Of a DNA stretch of 64,000 nt, positions 32,691 to 41,069 are shown in pieces. The notes under the pieces are model-generated. The model ran no database searches and was not told the DNA's origin. It was given only the letters and a program-made list of their open reading frames with translations. Made by a program: the position numbers and the translations under genes. Each line of letters opens with the position of its first letter. Within the stretch, counting starts at the first letter, position 1. Source of the stretch: JBQLZO01 sp052168315 (GTDB lineage: Bacteria > Planctomycetota > Phycisphaerae > Phycisphaerales > UBA1924); contig JBQLZO010000025.1 of assembly GCA_052168315.1 (NCBI GenBank), positions 205,685 to 269,684 of the forward strand, in the 5' to 3' direction.

Positions 32691-35126
32691 TTACGGGCAC
32701 GGCCCGAAGCCGCTCAGCAGCGTCCCGAGGTCCTCCGAGTCGACATCACCATCGCCATCGAAGTCGCCCGAGGTGCCCGGAGCGACGCTGTCGCCGAACG
32801 CGCTGAGGAGAATCCCCAGGTCGTCCGAGTCCACGGCGTTGTTCCCGTCGATGTCGCCCGGGCACCCACCCGGGGTCACCGGATCGCCCAGCCCGGACAC
32901 CACCAGCGCGAAGCGGGCATCCAGAACGCCCGGCGTCGAGGGGTTGCCATCGGAGTTGATCTCCGAAGCGATCACCTCAACCGTCCAGGTCCCCGGGATG
33001 TTGATGTTCAGGCTCACACGCTCAACCGTGTTGATCGTGTCGGGCGAGCCGCCGGGAACGGTCGTCGTGCTCGTGGCCATCCCGTTGTTGCCCCAGAACT
33101 CAATCCCGGACGATGGGCTGATCACGCGGAGCGTGAGATCGTTCACGCGATGGATCGAGGCGCTCGGCGAACCCGCGGGATCCCGGTACACCAGCGTCAC
33201 AGCCGCCTTGCCCGTGCCGTCGGACTGGAAGGTCCACGACTTGGTCTCCAATGGCGCGATCGTCTCGTCATCCTCATCGACAATGAACATGTCGTCGGCC
33301 AGATCAACCAGGTTCAGCAGCGATGGCCTTCCCCAGCCCTGGCGGAAACGGTCGCGGTCGCCGGCGCCCGAGAACGAATACTGCTGCGCCGTGTGGATCA
33401 TCATCGCCTTGACAAGCGCGGAAGAGGGACGCGATGCGAACACGGTCGATCCCGACGCGCCGTACCCCGGGATGAAGCCCTCGTGCCACATCTGCAGGAA
33501 CAGCGCGATGTACCCGGCGACCTCCGGCGTCGCAGCGGAGGTGCAGCAGAAGCTCCCGTAGTCCGAGTCGTTGCCATCATCGACGGTGAAGATGTTGTCG
33601 TAGTACAGCACGAGATCGGGCTTGATCCGGCCATCCTCCGCCGGGCCGCGGGAGGCGTTGCCGCACCAGCAGTCATCGGCGTCGATGGTGTTGCCGTAGT
33701 GGTTGATCCCGCCGACCGACACGATGTTCTTCGCCCACGCCTGCGGGCGCGAGGCCTGGCTGCCCGTGTTCGACTGCGACTGCGTCAGCGTGATGTCGTA
33801 CGCGAACAGGATCGCGTCCATCTCCGCCGAGATCGTCGTGTACTGAGTCGTCTGCGAGTTGCCCCACGAGTTGGTCTGGAACGAGGCGTAGTACGGGAAG
33901 TTGATCATCGAGTTGGTGTGCGAGAACCGGTTCCCCAGGGACAGGTACGACGAGAAGATCCCGTGCGCATCGGGCGCGAGACCGCGTGCGCTGGGGTTCC
34001 CCAGCCCGTCGCCGAAAACGATGCCGAACACCGGCGTGCCGTGCCCCGTCGACCCGCCCACACCGCCGTGGAACTGGATCGGATCCGACTGGAAGTCCAT
34101 GTGCGTGGCGCGAACATTGCCGTCCATCGCCTCGCCACGCACACCCTCGCCCGTGAACCCGTAGGTATCGGCCACGAAGTTCGCGCCGCCGGTCTCGCGG
34201 ACGATGTCCATGTCCGTGCTCACCGGAGTCCAGCGGTCGATGAACAGCACCTCGCCAAGCCGCGAGACCTCGGCGAGCTGCGCCGCGTCGAGCTCCACCG
34301 TCATCAGCTCCGTGTTGTCCGCGTGGAACACCACCTGCCCGCCGAGATCCTCAACCGCCCGGGCGACCGCGCCCTGCATCCCATCCTCCCGCGACAGCGT
34401 CAGCAGGTTGTACAGCTCGCGCTGCGCCGCGGGCATCCGCCCGATCTGGTCCGCCGCCGGCACCCCCGCCACCGCGTTCCATCCGAAACGATCGAGCAGG
34501 ATCTGCTCATCGATCTTGTACGCCGGGTGGTACGGAGTGACCGAGCGAACGAACGGAAGGTCCGCGACCTCCGCCACGACATCGCCGGGAATCTCGACGA
34601 CCTGCGCGTTGTCCGGCATGAACCGGCGCGACACGGCCCCGAGACCCGCGAGCTCGACCTGGTACGACTCCAGGTTCGCGGTCGCGAACTGGACGAGATA
34701 GACGCGGTTCTCGGGCGTCGCCTCGAGTTCCGCGGGGATCGACGCGATCCCGCGCGTCGGATCGAACTCCGCCGTCCGCATGCGGATCAGGTTCGACGCC
34801 TCGCTCGGCGCCGAGTACGGACGATCCGCGATCGCGGCCGAGTACATCCGAGCCAGCGACCCATCGCCGCGCAACTCCTCCCAGATCGCCACGCGGGTGT
34901 CCTCGTGGTCCATCGACATCAGCCGGGCGTTGAGGATCGGTCGGCTCGACTCCCGGAGAATCGCCCCATCGGGCGCCTTGAGCACGAATCCACCCGACGC
35001 CACGCCCTGCTGGGCAGGCGGAATGACCTGAAGGGCGTTGGTCTGAACCTCCGCCGATCCCATGGCCGAGGCGACGAGTCCGAGCGCGAGCCCGCACGCA
35101 CCCACGAGAGCAACCGACTTCCGCAT
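32691..35126 (-). CDS. Secreted subtilisin-like (S8) protease with dockerin-like tail
   Basis: An 811-residue exported protease. The signal peptide covers residues 1-24. A long N-terminal region with two inhibitor-like propeptide segments precedes the catalytic domain: D335 (EAMDGNVRATH), H362 (STGHGTPVFG), oxyanion N419 (QTNSWGN) and S530 (CCTSAATPEVAGY). The usual GTSxA is CTSAA, with paired cysteines beside the nucleophile. A P-domain-like beta sandwich (LTLRVISPSSGIEFWG, WTVEVIA) follows, then two dockerin-like loops (DIDGNNAVDSDDLG, DFDGDGDVDSEDLG). An AAAGGA site lies about 9 bases before the ATG at 35126. Substrates are probably extracellular proteins. Confidence 0.9.
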   Translation of the reverse strand: MRKSVALVGACGLALGLVASAMGSAEVQTNALQVIPPAQQGVASGGFVLKAPDGAILRESSRPILNARLMSMDHEDTRVAIWEELRGDGSLARMYSAAIADRPYSAPSEASNLIRMRTAEFDPTRGIASIPAELEATPENRVYLVQFATANLESYQVELAGLGAVSRRFMPDNAQVVEIPGDVVAEVADLPFVRSVTPYHPAYKIDEQILLDRFGWNAVAGVPAADQIGRMPAAQRELYNLLTLSREDGMQGAVARAVEDLGGQVVFHADNTELMTVELDAAQLAEVSRLGEVLFIDRWTPVSTDMDIVRETGGANFVADTYGFTGEGVRGEAMDGNVRATHMDFQSDPIQFHGGVGGSTGHGTPVFGIVFGDGLGNPSARGLAPDAHGIFSSYLSLGNRFSHTNSMINFPYYASFQTNSWGNSQTTQYTTISAEMDAILFAYDITLTQSQSNTGSQASRPQAWAKNIVSVGGINHYGNTIDADDCWCGNASRGPAEDGRIKPDLVLYYDNIFTVDDGNDSDYGSFCCTSAATPEVAGYIALFLQMWHEGFIPGYGASGSTVFASRPSSALVKAMMIHTAQQYSFSGAGDRDRFRQGWGRPSLLNLVDLADDMFIVDEDDETIAPLETKSWTFQSDGTGKAAVTLVYRDPAGSPSASIHRVNDLTLRVISPSSGIEFWGNNGMATSTTTVPGGSPDTINTVERVSLNINIPGTWTVEVIASEINSDGNPSTPGVLDARFALVVSGLGDPVTPGGCPGDIDGNNAVDSDDLGILLSAFGDSVAPGTSGDFDGDGDVDSEDLGTLLSGFGPCP

Positions 35127-35482
35127 CACGCGATCCTTTCTGGTGGGCCGGCGGTGTGAGGAGATTCGATGCTGAGCATCGACCGGTTCGGATCGGCGAT
35201 CCAAACAGAGGCCCCACGAGCTGCGACCATCCTTCAGTTCCTGCAGTCCCAGCGTTGGCCCGGCGACGGATGCCGCCGGTCGACCCGGGCGATGCGCCGC
35301 GACGAGGCACCGGGGCCCCGCCTTGGACGCCGACCACCCAAGGTCCAAGAAACAAAGTCCGAGATCGAGACCCCTCACGCGATGCTCGCGTTCGGGGTCC
35401 GCACATCACCCATCTTGAACCCGGGACGAGCCAACGCGTACTCGAATCGCGAAACGAGCGCTCCACCCCCGATCTTGGTCCG

Positions 35483-35497
35483 GATCTGCGACAGATC
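35483..35497. promoter_or_regulatory. Small perfect dyad upstream of the ECF sigma gene
   Basis: GATCTG-CGA-CAGATC is a 6-bp perfect inverted repeat, followed within a few bases by the AT-rich CACCATATTCCCTA. It lies about 145 bases before the sigma factor start in the 513-base gap between the divergent subtilase and sigma genes. Dyads this short occur by chance, so this is a weak candidate. Nothing else is evident in the gap. Confidence 0.2.
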
Positions 35498-35639
35498 ACC
35501 ATATTCCCTACGGATGAATCTGATTCGACAAGCCCCGCCCGAGCCCCCGCGAGCACCCGGAGCATCCGACCCGGGCCCGGCTCGTACAGTGGGAACAGGC
35601 GCGCCCCCGCCGGGCCGCGGCGGGCGAGGAAGGCGCGCC

Positions 35640-36335
35640 ATGCGAGAGGAGAGCCGTCGCGACGGCCGGATGTCCGAAGATCGAACCACCAACGAACCGA
35701 CGGACGAGGAACTCGCCGAGGATGCGCTGCACGGCGACGACGGGGCATTCCGTGCGCTCATCGAACGCTATCACGATGTCCTGCTCCGCTTCCTCATGCG
35801 CATGACCGGCTCCCGCGAGACGGCCGAGGATGCGTTCCAGGACACATTCCTCCAGATCCACCAGTCACTCCACACCTTCGACTTCTCTCGCTCGCTCAAG
35901 CCCTGGCTGTTCACCATCGCCGCCAACAAGGCCCGCGACCTCATGCGACGGGCGCAGCGCCGCCCCGCCGCATCGCTCTCGCGCAGCGTCGGCGAAGAGG
36001 GCGATTCTCCCGCCTTCGTGGACCTGCTGGCCATCGATCTCCCGGGGCCATCGGACGCGATGGAACGCGAGGAACTCTCCGCGATGGTCCAGCGCGCGAT
36101 CGACACCATGTCGCCGAGGATGCGGGAGATCCTCCTCATGGCCTACTTCCAGCGCCTGAACTACCAGCAGATCGCCGAACTGCTCGAAATCCCGCTGGGA
36201 ACCGTCAAGTCCAGGCTGCACGCGGCCGTCGCATCATTCGCGAAACGATGGGAAGAGCAGATGCGCGCGACCCGGGCCGGGCGCCACAACGCCCAAGGAA
36301 GTCACGGCGCCCAGGAAGCCCACTCCGATGGGTGA
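35640..36335 (+). CDS. ECF-family RNA polymerase sigma factor
   Basis: A 231-residue sigma factor. Region 2 spans about residues 30-100 (FRALIERYHDVLLRFLMRMTG, AEDAFQDTFLQIHQSL, RSLKPWLFTIAANKARDLMRR) and region 4 about 150-205 (MSPRMREILLMAYFQRLNYQQIAELLEIPLGTVKSRLHAA), with the long linker and helix-turn-helix typical of ECF sigmas. GAGGAAGG lies about 8 bases before the ATG at 35640; an ATG at 35670 is a weaker alternative. The next gene, 109 bases downstream, has one transmembrane helix and is a candidate regulator. The C-terminal tail is polar and non-conserved. Confidence 0.93.
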   Translation: MREESRRDGRMSEDRTTNEPTDEELAEDALHGDDGAFRALIERYHDVLLRFLMRMTGSRETAEDAFQDTFLQIHQSLHTFDFSRSLKPWLFTIAANKARDLMRRAQRRPAASLSRSVGEEGDSPAFVDLLAIDLPGPSDAMEREELSAMVQRAIDTMSPRMREILLMAYFQRLNYQQIAELLEIPLGTVKSRLHAAVASFAKRWEEQMRATRAGRHNAQGSHGAQEAHSDG

Positions 36336-36444
36336 CCGGATCATCCGCCCCCGACCGGTTCTCGGACGCCCCACCACGCCGAACCCTCCTGCGCCCGCAC
36401 GGATCCGCCCGAACCCGCAGGGGCGAGCGTCGTAGAAAGTGCCC

Positions 36445-37845
36445 ATGCCCGAATTCGACGACGGCACCAATCAACAAGGGAGGCAGGCCGGGGCCGGACA
36501 TCTCGCCGGCAACCGCGCGCCCACGCCGCCCCACGCTCCAACGACACCAAGCGCTGCGTCGCTCTTTGCCGACTGCGTCGACCACTGGGCGAACCACCGC
36601 GAGGAACCGGGCGCCGGCGGCGGAATGCCTGACCCGCGTTCCGGCGCGGCCCTCGCGAGCCTCCATCGCCTGATGGCCCTGCTCGATCCCGCCGACGGCG
36701 TCGACGCAGCGCCCGACGCCGCGTCGCGCCGGGAGCTCCTGATCAACATCACCGCAGCCCGCGTCCGCCGCGCTGGCGCCCGTGGTGCCGATCGGGCGTC
36801 GATCGTCGGCTCCCTGCGCCAATCTGCGTGCGACCCGGCATCCAGCGCCGCCATCGATTCGCTGGTCGAGTCCGGGTGGGAGACAGGGAGCGGCAACGCC
36901 GGAGACCGCGCACCCGCCACCCGCGCCGGCGTGGGCCCACTGCTCGCCCTGCTTGGAGCGGGCGAGCCGTTCGACTCCAGCGACCGCGCCCGCCGCGTCG
37001 AACGAACGATGGACGCCGTGCGGGCGAGCATCACCCAGCGCCGGCACCGCATGCGGCTCGATCCTGAAGGCTCGCGGAACATGGTCGTGCCGCCGCGACG
37101 TTTCCAGCTCGCGGATGTCGGATCGATCGCGGCCATGCTGCTCATCGGGATCGGGGTGCTCTGGCCAATGCTGGTCTCCGCCCGCGAGCAGGCACGCACG
37201 ACGATGTGCGCCTCCGGAATGCAGCAGGCCGGACTCGGGTTCGGGCTCTTCGCCAACGACCATGACGGGCGCATGCCCGCCGTCGGCCTCGTCGACCCGG
37301 ACTGGAAGCGCAGCAACGCCGCCCCGGGCACCCTCTCGAACGCACCTTGGTGGAATGTCGGCGAGCGGGCGAACTCCCACTCCGCGAATCTCTTCGTCAT
37401 CGTCCGCCTCGGGTACACCCATCTGGCCGACACGGCCTGCCCGGGGAACGAGCGAGCCCCCACGAACCTCCCTTCGGACACGATCGCCGCGATGGGCGAT
37501 TGGGCGCAGCCCGAGCAGGTCTCCTACAGCTACCAGCTCTTCGCGGGCGCTCCCGGTCGCTTCGGGCATCGCCCCGGGCAAGTCGTGGTCTCCGATCGCT
37601 CGCCCGTGGTTGATCAGTCCCGCCGTGGCGAGCCGGTCGACCTCCTGCGCTCCTCCCGGAACCACGGGCACGCCGGGCAGAACGCCCTCCGCCAGGACGG
37701 CGCTGTCGTGTTTCTGACCTCGCCCGTGCTGGGTAATGGCGACAACATCTGGCTTCCGCGGTACCTGGAAACCCGCCCCGGCCCGATCATCCTCAACGGC
37801 CGCGAACTCCCCGCCGACGATAGGGATGTGTTCCTCGGCCCCTGA
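36445..37845 (+). CDS. Single-pass membrane protein with pseudopilin-like outer domain; candidate anti-sigma factor
   Basis: A 466-residue protein. Residues 1-220 are cytosolic and predominantly helical, without a zinc-binding HxxxCxxC motif. One transmembrane helix follows (VGSIAAMLLIGIGVLWPML). Immediately after it, SAREQARTTMCASGMQQAGLGFGLFANDHDG reads like the region behind the membrane helix of pseudopilins (split here as AREQARTTMC and MQQAGLGFGLFANDHDG), and the C-terminus carries RNHGHAGQNALRQDGAVVFL, close to the H-x-GQN-xx-DG end of the same planctomycete family. There is no prepilin cleavage site before the helix. Placement just behind the ECF sigma gene suggests signal transfer across the membrane, with the outer domain as sensor. 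This role is inference. Confidence 0.6.
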   Translation: MPEFDDGTNQQGRQAGAGHLAGNRAPTPPHAPTTPSAASLFADCVDHWANHREEPGAGGGMPDPRSGAALASLHRLMALLDPADGVDAAPDAASRRELLINITAARVRRAGARGADRASIVGSLRQSACDPASSAAIDSLVESGWETGSGNAGDRAPATRAGVGPLLALLGAGEPFDSSDRARRVERTMDAVRASITQRRHRMRLDPEGSRNMVVPPRRFQLADVGSIAAMLLIGIGVLWPMLVSAREQARTTMCASGMQQAGLGFGLFANDHDGRMPAVGLVDPDWKRSNAAPGTLSNAPWWNVGERANSHSANLFVIVRLGYTHLADTACPGNERAPTNLPSDTIAAMGDWAQPEQVSYSYQLFAGAPGRFGHRPGQVVVSDRSPVVDQSRRGEPVDLLRSSRNHGHAGQNALRQDGAVVFLTSPVLGNGDNIWLPRYLETRPGPIILNGRELPADDRDVFLGP

Positions 37846-37902
37846 TCCCTCCGGTCGCCTCAGACCGCCGGTCCCGAATCGCCGACCGATCGCCGACCGC
37901 AG

Positions 37903-37931
37903 TTGATGGTCGAACGGCGCGCTCCTACACT
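37903..37931 (+). promoter_or_regulatory. Sigma70-type promoter of rpmI-rplT
   Basis: TTGATG (37903-37908) and TACACT (37926-37931) are 17 bases apart, close to the TTGACA/TATAAT consensus. Transcription would start near 37938, leaving a leader of about 110 bases before rpmI. The leader holds a small hairpin (GCCCC-AGT-GGGGC), which may be part of L20-type autoregulation, but I cannot recognise a known leader. Confidence 0.6.
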
Positions 37932-38047
37932 TTTTGACTCGCCCCAGTGGGGCCCATCCGGGCAAGGGCGTGTGTTGCTTTCGCGAGTGTGAATCCGCCG
38001 GCGAGCCGTCGTCTTCGTCGGCCGCTGGTGTTACCGGAGTGCGATCG

Positions 38048-38350
38048 ATGCCGAAGACCAAGCCGCATAAGGGCCTACTGAAGCGGATCAGCCTGTCCAA
38101 GACAGGGCTCGCCCGCCACAACAAGTCCGGCCGGAAGCACCTTCGCTCCGTCAAGGCCGCGAAGCGACTCCGTCGACTGCGCCAGAAGAGCACGATGCCC
38201 GCCGGCGTCGCCCGCCACATGTCGAAGCTGCTGCACATGCGTCTCCGCGGACGCAATCAGCCCCTCACGGCCGTGCGCCGCAGCCCGTCTCCCGAGCAGA
38301 AGCGCGCCATGCGCGCTGAGAAAGCCGCCGCGCAGACCGGCGACGAATAA
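38048..38350 (+). CDS. rpmI: Ribosomal protein bL35, C-terminally extended
   Basis: A 100-residue large-subunit ribosomal protein. The first 65 residues match bL35: MPKTKPHKGLLKRI, KTGLARHNKSGRKHL and RLRRLRQKS. The family is normally about 65 residues; the extra 35 (RGRNQPLTAVRR, PSPEQKRAMRAEK) are basic and probably contact rRNA. The usual upstream partner infC (IF-3) is not present, since the preceding gene is the sigma-associated membrane protein and rpmI has its own promoter. rplT follows after 179 bases. Confidence 0.93.
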   Translation: MPKTKPHKGLLKRISLSKTGLARHNKSGRKHLRSVKAAKRLRRLRQKSTMPAGVARHMSKLLHMRLRGRNQPLTAVRRSPSPEQKRAMRAEKAAAQTGDE

Positions 38351-38529
38351 ACCGCAACGAGTGAGCGAATGACCGAACACGCGGGACGAATCCAGTCCCC
38401 GAGTTCGATCGACCGACCGATCGTCTGGAAGTAAGACCAACCGACCGCACCGCTGTCCGGGTCCAAAGCCGGGCATCCCGATGATCGGGAGGCCCGCCCC
38501 GTCCGGCCCGTCCCTGGAGTGTCCGACCA

Positions 38530-38907
38530 ATGCCCCGTTCGAAGAAGTCAACGAATCGTCGCCGCCGCCACAAGCGGATCATCCGCGCCGCCCGCGGCTA
38601 TTACGGCACCAAGTCCCGCCACTTCCAACAGGCCAAGGTCGCGCTCATGCGCGCCGGCAAGTTCGCCTACCGCGACCGCCGCGCCCGCAAGCGCGACATG
38701 CGCCGACTCTGGATCACCCGCATCACCGCCGCCTGCCGCATGCGCGGAACCCGCTACTCTCTGTTCATGAACGGTCTCAAGATGGCCGGCGTGCTGCTCA
38801 ACCGCAAGATGCTCTCACAGATCGCCATCGAGGACCCCGCCGCGTTCGACAAGCTCGTCGAGATCGCCGGCAACGCGACCACCGCCTCGCCGTCCAACGG
38901 CAGGTAA
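38530..38907 (+). CDS. rplT: Ribosomal protein bL20
   Basis: A 125-residue large-subunit ribosomal protein needed for early 50S assembly. It begins MPRSKKSTNRRRRHKRI and contains the conserved ARGYYGTKSRHFQQAK, RDRRARKRDMRRLWITRI and FMNGLKMAGVLLNRKMLSQIA segments. Length is usual apart from a short polar tail. GGAG lies about 10 bases before the ATG. It is the second gene of the rpmI-rplT unit and is followed by an intrinsic terminator. In other bacteria L20 represses this operon by binding the leader. Confidence 0.97.
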   Translation: MPRSKKSTNRRRRHKRIIRAARGYYGTKSRHFQQAKVALMRAGKFAYRDRRARKRDMRRLWITRITAACRMRGTRYSLFMNGLKMAGVLLNRKMLSQIAIEDPAAFDKLVEIAGNATTASPSNGR

Positions 38908-38969
38908 CGCCGCACTCCCGGTTCCCACCGGCTGCCCCTCTGGGCTCAGCCACACAACCAGCAAACGAC

Positions 38970-39003
38970 AGCCGCCCCGCTTCATGCGGGGCGGCTTTGC
39001 TTT
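38970..39003 (+). terminator. Intrinsic terminator after rplT
   Basis: A perfect 11-bp stem (38970-38980 with 38986-38996) with a TTCAT loop is followed by TTGCTTT. It also lies about 35 bases beyond the flgH stop on the other strand and may serve both converging units. Confidence 0.85.
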
Positions 39004-39031
39004 CCGGCGTTGTGTGACCCTCCGCGGCGAC

Positions 39032-39778
39032 TCAGAACGCGAACAGCGTGTCCATCACCCGAGTCACGATGCCCTTCTGGGCCGCGGACTTCACCGGGCC
39101 CGCGTGCTGCATGTTCAGGTTCAGATCCGCCAGCAGCGACGACTGGATCGTGTTCTGCGCCGAGATGTCCTCGGAGCGAGCGATGCCCGAGAGCAGGATC
39201 ACCTGTTCCTCCTCATCCGTCACCACGGTCGTGCGGGACTCGAGCAGCAGGTTCCCATTCGGGAACACCTCGACGACACGCGCGGTCACCCGGGCCGTCA
39301 CCGCCACCTCGGACTCGCTGGCGCCCTCACCCTCGAAGTCGCGATCGAAGGTCACCCCCCACTCCGGCAGGCTTCCCCCGATGCGACCCTGCTCCAGGCG
39401 CAGCTCGAGCAGCTTCATCAGATCGATCGTCGCCTGAACCTCGCCGCTGACATTGGACGACTTCTCCGTCTCGAGCGACTGCTCACGAGAGGCGCTGGAC
39501 CGCTCCGCGATCAGGATCGTGATCAGATCGTTTGGCTGGAACGACCGCGGCTCCGGCGGCAGCACCACCGCGATGCCGATCGATGCGAGCGTGGGCTGCC
39601 CGTCGGCCGCGAACTCCATCCGCTCCGGGTTCGTCGTCCGGGCGTCCGTCGCCGGCGCCGAGGGCCGCTGCATCGCCCGCCGATACAAACTCTGCGCGGA
39701 GGCCACCCCAGCCGAGATCAGCAAGACACCGGCGGCGGTCGTCGTGGCGGCAAAGCGAGCGGTCGTGAAGCGGGGCAT
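39032..39778 (-). CDS. flgH: Flagellar L-ring protein FlgH
   Basis: A 248-residue outer-membrane ring protein of the flagellar basal body. Conserved FlgH segments include SFQPNDLITILIAERSSASREQ, ARVVEVFPNGNLLLESRT, EEQVILLSGIARSEDISAQNTIQSSLLADLNL (split in the protein as shown by these landmarks) and the terminal KGIVTRVMDTLFAF. The signal peptide (GVLLISAGVASA) lacks the lipobox cysteine that makes FlgH a lipoprotein in enterobacteria. An AAGGA site lies 9 bases before the ATG at 39778. It is the last gene of the operon; flgI, its usual follower, is absent here and a terminator comes next. Confidence 0.9.
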   Translation of the reverse strand: MPRFTTARFAATTTAAGVLLISAGVASAQSLYRRAMQRPSAPATDARTTNPERMEFAADGQPTLASIGIAVVLPPEPRSFQPNDLITILIAERSSASREQSLETEKSSNVSGEVQATIDLMKLLELRLEQGRIGGSLPEWGVTFDRDFEGEGASESEVAVTARVTARVVEVFPNGNLLLESRTTVVTDEEEQVILLSGIARSEDISAQNTIQSSLLADLNLNMQHAGPVKSAAQKGIVTRVMDTLFAF

Positions 39779-39948
39779 GGGCGCGTGTCCTTCCGGGTCG
39801 AACCATTCGTGGGCTGAGCGGCAAGAGCAATCCGCGAGCCGCGTGCCAATCGTCGAGCACCAAGACGGTGAGACCGCACACCCCATCCCCATTCGGGTGC
39901 CGCGCCGGATCCGCGCTCCAACAAAGCTCGTCATCCCGAGGGATAGTC

Positions 39949-39973
39949 GGGGGGGGGGGGAGGGGGGGGAGGG
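39949..39973. repeat. Long poly-G tracts between flgA and flgH
   Basis: On the plus strand there are runs of 12 (39949-39960), 8 (39962-39969) and 4 (39971-39974, the last base approximate) Gs separated by single As, immediately downstream of the flgA stop at 39975 and within the 196-base leader of flgH. Homopolymers this long are prone to slipped-strand change and can form G-quadruplex structures on the template strand. Confidence 0.9.
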
Positions 39974-39974
39974 G

Positions 39975-41042
39975 TCAGTCGAGGCGGACCAGCACACGGG
40001 CCCGCGCTTCCACAACGCCCGTGAATCGCTCGTTCGACCCGGCCCGCCGCAGCGTCACCCGCTCGCCCATCCGAGCGTCGGACAACGCGTACGCCTCCGT
40101 CTCCACCACCACGCCACGGGTGATCGCGGTGACGCGGACCAGCTCGTTCCGCTTCACCAGGATCGGCTGCTCAAGCTGGTCCGGGAGCAGGATCGCCCCG
40201 CCCGAGAGACGCTTCCGTGCGATCAGCCCCACCGCCTGCGCCGGATCCGAGATCGGCGTCAGCGTCGACGGCTCGACCCACATCGACTGCACGCTGATCG
40301 AAGACTCCGTGATCGTCTGGCCCCGGTCGATCCCCTCGGTCAGCGTGACCACCGTTCTCCGAATCAGCGCATCAACGCGGATCGTCCGCTCTTCCAGCAG
40401 CGTCTGATCGTCATAGACCCGGACCTCGACGAGCAGCCGGGCGCTGCCCGCACCGCTGCGCGGCAGCGCGAGGATGCGGTGCGCGGGTCGCGGCGCATCC
40501 AGCCACTCGTGATCCGATCCCGGATACCCGAGCCTCAACTCTCCCGGCTCCACGCCGAGCATCCCGCACACGCCCAGCGCGACCGCCCCGCGGATGGTGT
40601 TGTTCGCCGGAATCACCACCGGCGCCGGCGATTCCCGCTCGCTGGGCTCGCGAGGGCCCGGAACCGGCTCGGGCCGCGGCGCGTCGAGAAACCGGACGAT
40701 GCACGCCGATCCGGAGATCGCCAGCCGCCCGAGGTTCGCGCCCCCAACGCGCAGCGCTTCCGTGACCCGATCAGTGCCGATCTCGATCCACGCGCTCCCG
40801 CCCGCAGCGCCGCCCGGATCGGCAACGATGATCGTCTCACCGAGCCGCTCCGCTTCCGTTCCCTCCAGCGCGGCCACCATCGCGAGCGTGATCGGCTCAT
40901 CCGAGTTGGCGAACGCGGTCCCCTTGAGCCTGATCTGCCCCGCCAACGCGTGCCCAGCGAGCAGCAGCAGTGCGACGATCGCGGCCGCGATGCAGAGTCG
41001 GGCGATGCGGGCGGAGCGCGTTCCGGCGGTGTGGTCGATCAT
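39975..41042 (-). CDS. flgA: Flagellar P-ring assembly chaperone FlgA
   Basis: A 355-residue exported protein. A signal peptide (IARLCIAAAIVALLLLAGHALA) is followed by an enlarged N-terminal region and the C-terminal SAF-type beta-clip domain of FlgA: VRRTVVTLTEGIDRGQTI-like strands, GLIARKRLSGGAILLPDQLEQPILVKRNELV and GVVVETEAYALSDARMGERVTLR. FlgA helps assemble the periplasmic P-ring. E. coli FlgA is about 220 residues, so the N-terminal part is extended by roughly 100. The ATG at 41042 follows GGATCC; a TTG at 41063 is possible. It lies 27 bases after flgG. Confidence 0.85.
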   Translation of the reverse strand: MIDHTAGTRSARIARLCIAAAIVALLLLAGHALAGQIRLKGTAFANSDEPITLAMVAALEGTEAERLGETIIVADPGGAAGGSAWIEIGTDRVTEALRVGGANLGRLAISGSACIVRFLDAPRPEPVPGPREPSERESPAPVVIPANNTIRGAVALGVCGMLGVEPGELRLGYPGSDHEWLDAPRPAHRILALPRSGAGSARLLVEVRVYDDQTLLEERTIRVDALIRRTVVTLTEGIDRGQTITESSISVQSMWVEPSTLTPISDPAQAVGLIARKRLSGGAILLPDQLEQPILVKRNELVRVTAITRGVVVETEAYALSDARMGERVTLRRAGSNERFTGVVEARARVLVRLD

Positions 41043-41069
41043 GGGTGCGGATCCATTGTTCAAGGTGAA

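Noticed and set aside
35169..35639. Extended N-terminus of the ECF sigma factor
   Set aside because: The upstream codons are Pro/Arg-rich and non-conserved in character; GAGGAAGG before the ATG at 35640 marks the start.
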